From Treponema sp. (GTDB lineage: Bacteria; Spirochaetota; Spirochaetia; Treponematales; Treponemataceae), in contig JAFLSO010000016.1 of assembly GCA_022510925.1 (NCBI GenBank), forward strand, positions 1-42,233: a stretch of DNA of 42,233 bases, read 5' to 3'. Within the stretch, counting starts at the first letter, position 1. Each line of letters starts with the position of its first letter. Below are positions 39,499 to 42,233 of the stretch, one piece after another. A program made the translations under genes and the position numbers. The notes beneath the pieces were generated by a model. It saw nothing but the letters and a program-made list of their open reading frames with translations. It ran no database searches and was not told the origin of the DNA.

Positions 39499-40461
39499 AT
39501 GCAGGGATTGATTTTAAACGGCAGCAAAAATGTCTTTGAGGTGGAGTGCGATGACGGCATAGTGCGCGGCTGCTCGCTGAAAGGAAAAATCCTCAAGGCC
39601 GGCGAGGGCTACTACAACCCCCTGGCGCCGGGAGACCGCGTTGTCCTGGATGACTCCACGCTTGAGCGGGAGAAAGGACTCATAACGGACTTAGTGCCGC
39701 GCAGGAATGAATTCGTGAGGTGGAACATAAAGAGACGCGAGCCCCAGCTTCTGGCCGCTAACCTGGACTATCTCATGATTGTCACCACCCCGGACTTCCC
39801 TCCGTTCAGGCCCAGATTCGTGGACAGGGCGCTGGCCCAGGCGGAATACCAGGGCATAACGCCCGTGATAGTGTGCAATAAATACGATGTGGAGGAGTCA
39901 TCCTCCGAGCAGTTCAGGCAAAGGCTTGAGGTGTGGGAGGACCTGGGCTACAAAGTCCTGCGGCTCAGCGCCAGGACAGGCGAGGGACTTACGGAATTCG
40001 CAGAGATTCTGCAGAGCAGGCTATCCGCGCTGGTGGGGCAAAGCGGCGTGGGAAAAAGCTCCCTGATAAACGTTCTGGACAACAACGTGGTCCTTAAAAC
40101 AGGAAGCCTCTCCCAGAAATACGGGCGCGGAACCCACACCACCACTAAAGGAAGCCTCATGCACATACAGCTGAACGAGTCCCTGGTGGGCGGACTGCAC
40201 GACGTGACAGCCGACATAATAGATACTCCCGGCGTAAGAAGATTCCTGCTGCACGGAATAGAGCCCGAAAATCTTGCCCTCTACTACAGGGAATTCGCGC
40301 CGCTGGTCGGAAAATGCGCATACGGCATGAGCTGCACGCACACTCACGAGAAAGGATGCGCAGTGCAGGACGCCGTAAGAAGCGGTGCCATAGCGCCCGA
40401 CAGGTTCGAGAGCTGGCAGAGGACCGTGGAGGAGATGCGCACGGGGCGCTGGGAAGAGTAG
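39499..40461 (+). CDS. rsgA: Ribosome small-subunit-dependent GTPase A
   Basis: A 320-residue circularly permuted GTPase that checks late 30S maturation. An N-terminal OB-fold (about 1-75) is followed by G4 (VIVCNKYDVE), G5, then G1 (GQSGVGKSSLIN), a G2 region with GRGTHTTT, and G3 (DTPGVRRF). The C-terminal zinc site is formed by the Cys/His cluster in KCAYGMSCTHTHEKGCAVQ. Length and order are normal. Start and preceding stop abut as TAAATG, so translation is likely coupled to the exonuclease gene. Confidence 0.96.
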   Translation: MQGLILNGSKNVFEVECDDGIVRGCSLKGKILKAGEGYYNPLAPGDRVVLDDSTLEREKGLITDLVPRRNEFVRWNIKRREPQLLAANLDYLMIVTTPDFPPFRPRFVDRALAQAEYQGITPVIVCNKYDVEESSSEQFRQRLEVWEDLGYKVLRLSARTGEGLTEFAEILQSRLSALVGQSGVGKSSLINVLDNNVVLKTGSLSQKYGRGTHTTTKGSLMHIQLNESLVGGLHDVTADIIDTPGVRRFLLHGIEPENLALYYREFAPLVGKCAYGMSCTHTHEKGCAVQDAVRSGAIAPDRFESWQRTVEEMRTGRWEE

Positions 40462-40498
40462 AAATCACTCCGGGTGAGCAAAAAAACTTTTGAACCTA

Positions 40499-40527
40499 TT
40501 GACAAAATGCGAAATAAAAAATATAAC
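40499..40527 (+). promoter_or_regulatory. Consensus promoter of the metY-type gene
   Basis: TTGACA (40499-40504), exactly 17 bp and TATAAC (40522-40527). Predicted +1 near 40534 leaves a leader of about 44 nt with GGAGG at 40567-40571. The leader is too short for an S-box or other known methionine riboswitch. Confidence 0.75.
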
Positions 40528-40577
40528 ATACTTATCCACTAGGTTATTAGGAAAATATAAAAGTACGGAGGCAAATC

Positions 40578-41858
40578 ATGGCAAATTATCGTTTTGAGAC
40601 ATTGCAGGTCCACGCAGGACAGGAGAATCCGGATCCCGCCACAGGCGCCCGCGCGGTTCCCATTTATCAGACGACTTCCTATGTCTTTAAGGATTCCGCT
40701 GAGGCCGCAGGACGTTTCGCCCTTACGAATCCGGGGCAGATTTATTCTCGCCTCACAAACCCCACGAATGACGTCTTTGAGGCCAGGGTCGCGGCCCTTG
40801 AGGGCGGAGTGGCGGCGCTCGCGGTGGCGTCAGGCTCGGCGGCCATAACTTACGCCATAGAGAACATAGCCAGAAGCGGCGACCACATAGTCTCCGCCCA
40901 GACACTCTACGGAGGAACGCTTGAGCTGTTCGAAAACACGCTCAGGGATCTGGGGATAGAGACTACGTTCGTGGACGGCTCAAAGCCTGAGAATTTCGAG
41001 AAGGCCATAAAAGAGAACACAAAGGCGGTTTACTTCGAGACTTTAGGAAACCCTGACAGCTCCATAATAGACATGGAGGCGGTCGCGGAGATTGCGCACA
41101 GGCACGGAATCCCGGTAATCGTTGACAACACATTCGGAACGCCGTACCTCATACGTCCCATAGAGCACGGAGCGGACATAGTGGTTCACAGCGCCACCAA
41201 ATTCATAGGCGGCCACGGAACCACCATAGGCGGCATCATAGTTGACTCCGGAAAATTCCCGTGGGACAAATACGCTGACAAATTCCCGGGAATAGCCAGA
41301 CCTAACCCCGCATACCACGGAATAGTTTTCTCGCAGGCGGTGGGTGCCGCGGCATACGTAGTAAAAATCCGTGCCACGCTTCTACGCGACACAGGCGCCA
41401 CGCTCTCCCCATTCCACAGTTTCCTGTTCCTGCAGGGATTAGAGACCCTGAGCCTGCGGGTGGAGCGGCACGTGCAGAACGCGCTTAAAGTGGTGGACTA
41501 TCTCTCAAAGCACAGGAACGTGGAGAAAGTGCACCACCCCTCCCTTCCCGGCGACCCGTCCAACGCGCTTTACAAAAAATACTTCCCGCTGGGCGGCGGC
41601 TCCATTTTCTCATTTGAGATAAAGGGAGACGCTGAGAAGGCAAAGCAGGTGGTGGAGAACCTGAAGCTGTTCAGCCTGCTTGCGAACGTGGCGGACGTAA
41701 AGAGCCTGGCGATTCATCCCGCAAGCACCACGCATTCCCAGCTGAGCGATGACGAGCTTTTAAAGGCCGGCATACATCCTAACACAATCCGTCTTTCCAT
41801 AGGAACGGAGCACATAGACGACATCATAGCGGACTTAGAGCAGGCGCTTGATTACTAA
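40578..41858 (+). CDS. metY: O-acetylhomoserine sulfhydrylase (PLP-dependent)
   Basis: A 426-residue Cys/Met-metabolism PLP enzyme. [30 protein letters not shown] is replaced by short marks here: LQVHAGQ at the N terminus, YSRLTNPT for phosphate binding, [11 protein letters not shown], and [10 protein letters not shown] with the PLP lysine. Length and the N terminus match O-acetylhomoserine aminocarboxypropyltransferase, which makes homocysteine from O-acetylhomoserine and sulfide; methionine gamma-lyase is a less likely alternative. It is monocistronic: a consensus promoter before it and an intrinsic terminator after it. Confidence 0.93.
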   Translation: MANYRFETLQVHAGQENPDPATGARAVPIYQTTSYVFKDSAEAAGRFALTNPGQIYSRLTNPTNDVFEARVAALEGGVAALAVASGSAAITYAIENIARSGDHIVSAQTLYGGTLELFENTLRDLGIETTFVDGSKPENFEKAIKENTKAVYFETLGNPDSSIIDMEAVAEIAHRHGIPVIVDNTFGTPYLIRPIEHGADIVVHSATKFIGGHGTTIGGIIVDSGKFPWDKYADKFPGIARPNPAYHGIVFSQAVGAAAYVVKIRATLLRDTGATLSPFHSFLFLQGLETLSLRVERHVQNALKVVDYLSKHRNVEKVHHPSLPGDPSNALYKKYFPLGGGSIFSFEIKGDAEKAKQVVENLKLFSLLANVADVKSLAIHPASTTHSQLSDDELLKAGIHPNTIRLSIGTEHIDDIIADLEQALDY

Positions 41859-41885
41859 CCAGGACCATATCCTCACATAAATCAT

Positions 41886-41926
41886 TCCCCGGAAGCAAGG
41901 CAACGGCTGTGCTCCCGGGGATTTTT
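41886..41926 (+). terminator. Intrinsic terminator after metY
   Basis: TCCCCGGAAGC (41886-41896) pairs with GCTCCCGGGGA (41911-41921) over 11 positions with a single mismatch, around a 14-nt loop, and is followed by five T (41922-41926). Confidence 0.85.
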
Positions 41927-41949
41927 CGCGCGCGGAATTCTCCTTATCC

Positions 41950-42233
41950 CTAACTGAGAGTCACTGTAAAATCCCCGAACCTTCTGTCAGGCGGCGGAGC
42001 GATTATGCGCACAGGCTCATTTGTGACGGGATGGCGGAATTCCATTCCAAGCGCATGAAGCATCACACGGCCGCCTAAATCCTCAAAGCCGCTTTTTCCG
42101 CCGTAAAGCTCATCGCCCAGAATAGGAAGTCCCGCGCTCTTTAAATGGACACGTATCTGATGGGTGCGCCCGGTTTTAGGAAAGCAGTCCACATACAAAA
42201 GCCCTCTCTCCGCAGAGAAGATTCTGAAGTCCG
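41950..42233 (-). CDS. RluA-family pseudouridine synthase, C-terminal part only
   Basis: The frame is open from the right edge of the window to a stop at 41950-41952, so the gene starts outside. The visible 93 residues contain GRTHQIRVHL, ILGDELYGG and MLHALGMEFRHP, the C-terminal half of RluA/RluC/RluD-type enzymes that modify uridines in 23S rRNA or tRNA. The catalytic HRLD motif would lie beyond the window. It is convergent with metY across the terminator at 41886-41926. It is a separate paralogue from the enzyme at 32264. Confidence 0.88.
   Translation of the reverse strand, partial: DFRIFSAERGLLYVDCFPKTGRTHQIRVHLKSAGLPILGDELYGGKSGFEDLGGRVMLHALGMEFRHPVTNEPVRIIAPPPDRRFGDFTVTLS

Noticed and set aside
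40528-40577. S-box or other methionine riboswitch before metY
   Set aside because: The leader after the predicted transcription start is only about 44 nt and lacks the stems of known classes.
1-42233. tRNA or rRNA genes
   Set aside because: No T-loop GTTCGANTC pattern with matching acceptor stem, and no rRNA-like stretch, was noticed on either strand by eye.

Overview
The window looks like chromosomal DNA of a GC-moderate (mid-50s % by eye) spirochaete, most likely a Treponema-type organism from an animal gut or mouth. The evidence is the block rimP-nusA-infB-rbfA-truB/ribF-rpsO-pnp, a PUR-domain DNA/RNA-binding protein, a PtsN-type protein with an N-terminal helix-turn-helix, BspA-type leucine-rich repeats, and heavy use of AUA (Ile) and AGG (Arg) codons despite the GC content. 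No tRNA, rRNA, CRISPR array, transposase or prophage gene is visible. The species cannot be named from the sequence alone.

Layout. 1-212: 3' end of a Vsr mismatch endonuclease. 225-767: PUR-domain gene with a strong promoter. 764-4037 (minus): phosphoribosyltransferase, secreted beta-helix protein, rnhB. 4174-7073 (plus): nadE and an rlmJ-like methyltransferase, then a small orphan gene to 7368. 7376-14279 (minus): a tight operon of M16 peptidase, dut, two LptF/LptG-type permeases, tgt and a HEAT-repeat protein. 14333-24331 (minus): a large translation/transcription operon from one consensus promoter, rimP-nusA-infB-rbfA-truB::ribF-rpsO-pnp, with an intrinsic terminator in its short leader and another after pnp. 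24416-29059 (minus): an accessory block of an HU/DUF4469-like protein, an ankyrin protein, an LRR-GH16 glucanase and a lipoprotein. 29068-31044 (minus): degenerate LytM/M23 protein and a membrane-anchored beta-propeller. 31098-42233: mnmA, a RluA-type synthase, an exported transglutaminase-like protein, HTH-PtsN, two phosphohexomutases, a DnaQ-type exonuclease, rsgA, metY and the end of another RluA-type synthase.

Most notable. (1) Eight genes that begin transcription units carry a sigma-70 -10 hexamer only 6-10 nt before the start codon and no Shine-Dalgarno; in several the predicted +1 is the A of ATG, so leaderless mRNA seems common here. The two divergent genes at 4037 and 4174 show it back to back. 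(2) The rimP-nusA operon leader holds a promoter, about 20 nt, an intrinsic terminator and then a TTG start, as expected for NusA-dependent attenuation. (3) TruB and the RibF adenylyltransferase are one continuous 646-residue ORF with a degenerate flavokinase tail. (4) NusA ends in a four-cysteine zinc ribbon and IF-2 has a long Gly/Arg/aromatic low-complexity segment. (5) The GH16 gene has an in-frame TAA followed by 54 further open codons that continue its C-terminal domain. (6) Two unrelated secreted proteins share an almost identical 52-bp leader and signal-peptide cassette. (7) Four copies of a 23-bp-period repeat, the last inside a perfect 13-bp hairpin, follow the HU-like gene.

Start sites were chosen from Shine-Dalgarno motifs, operon overlaps and promoter positions and often differ from the longest possible ORF. 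Family calls come from motifs read by eye; no database search was made.
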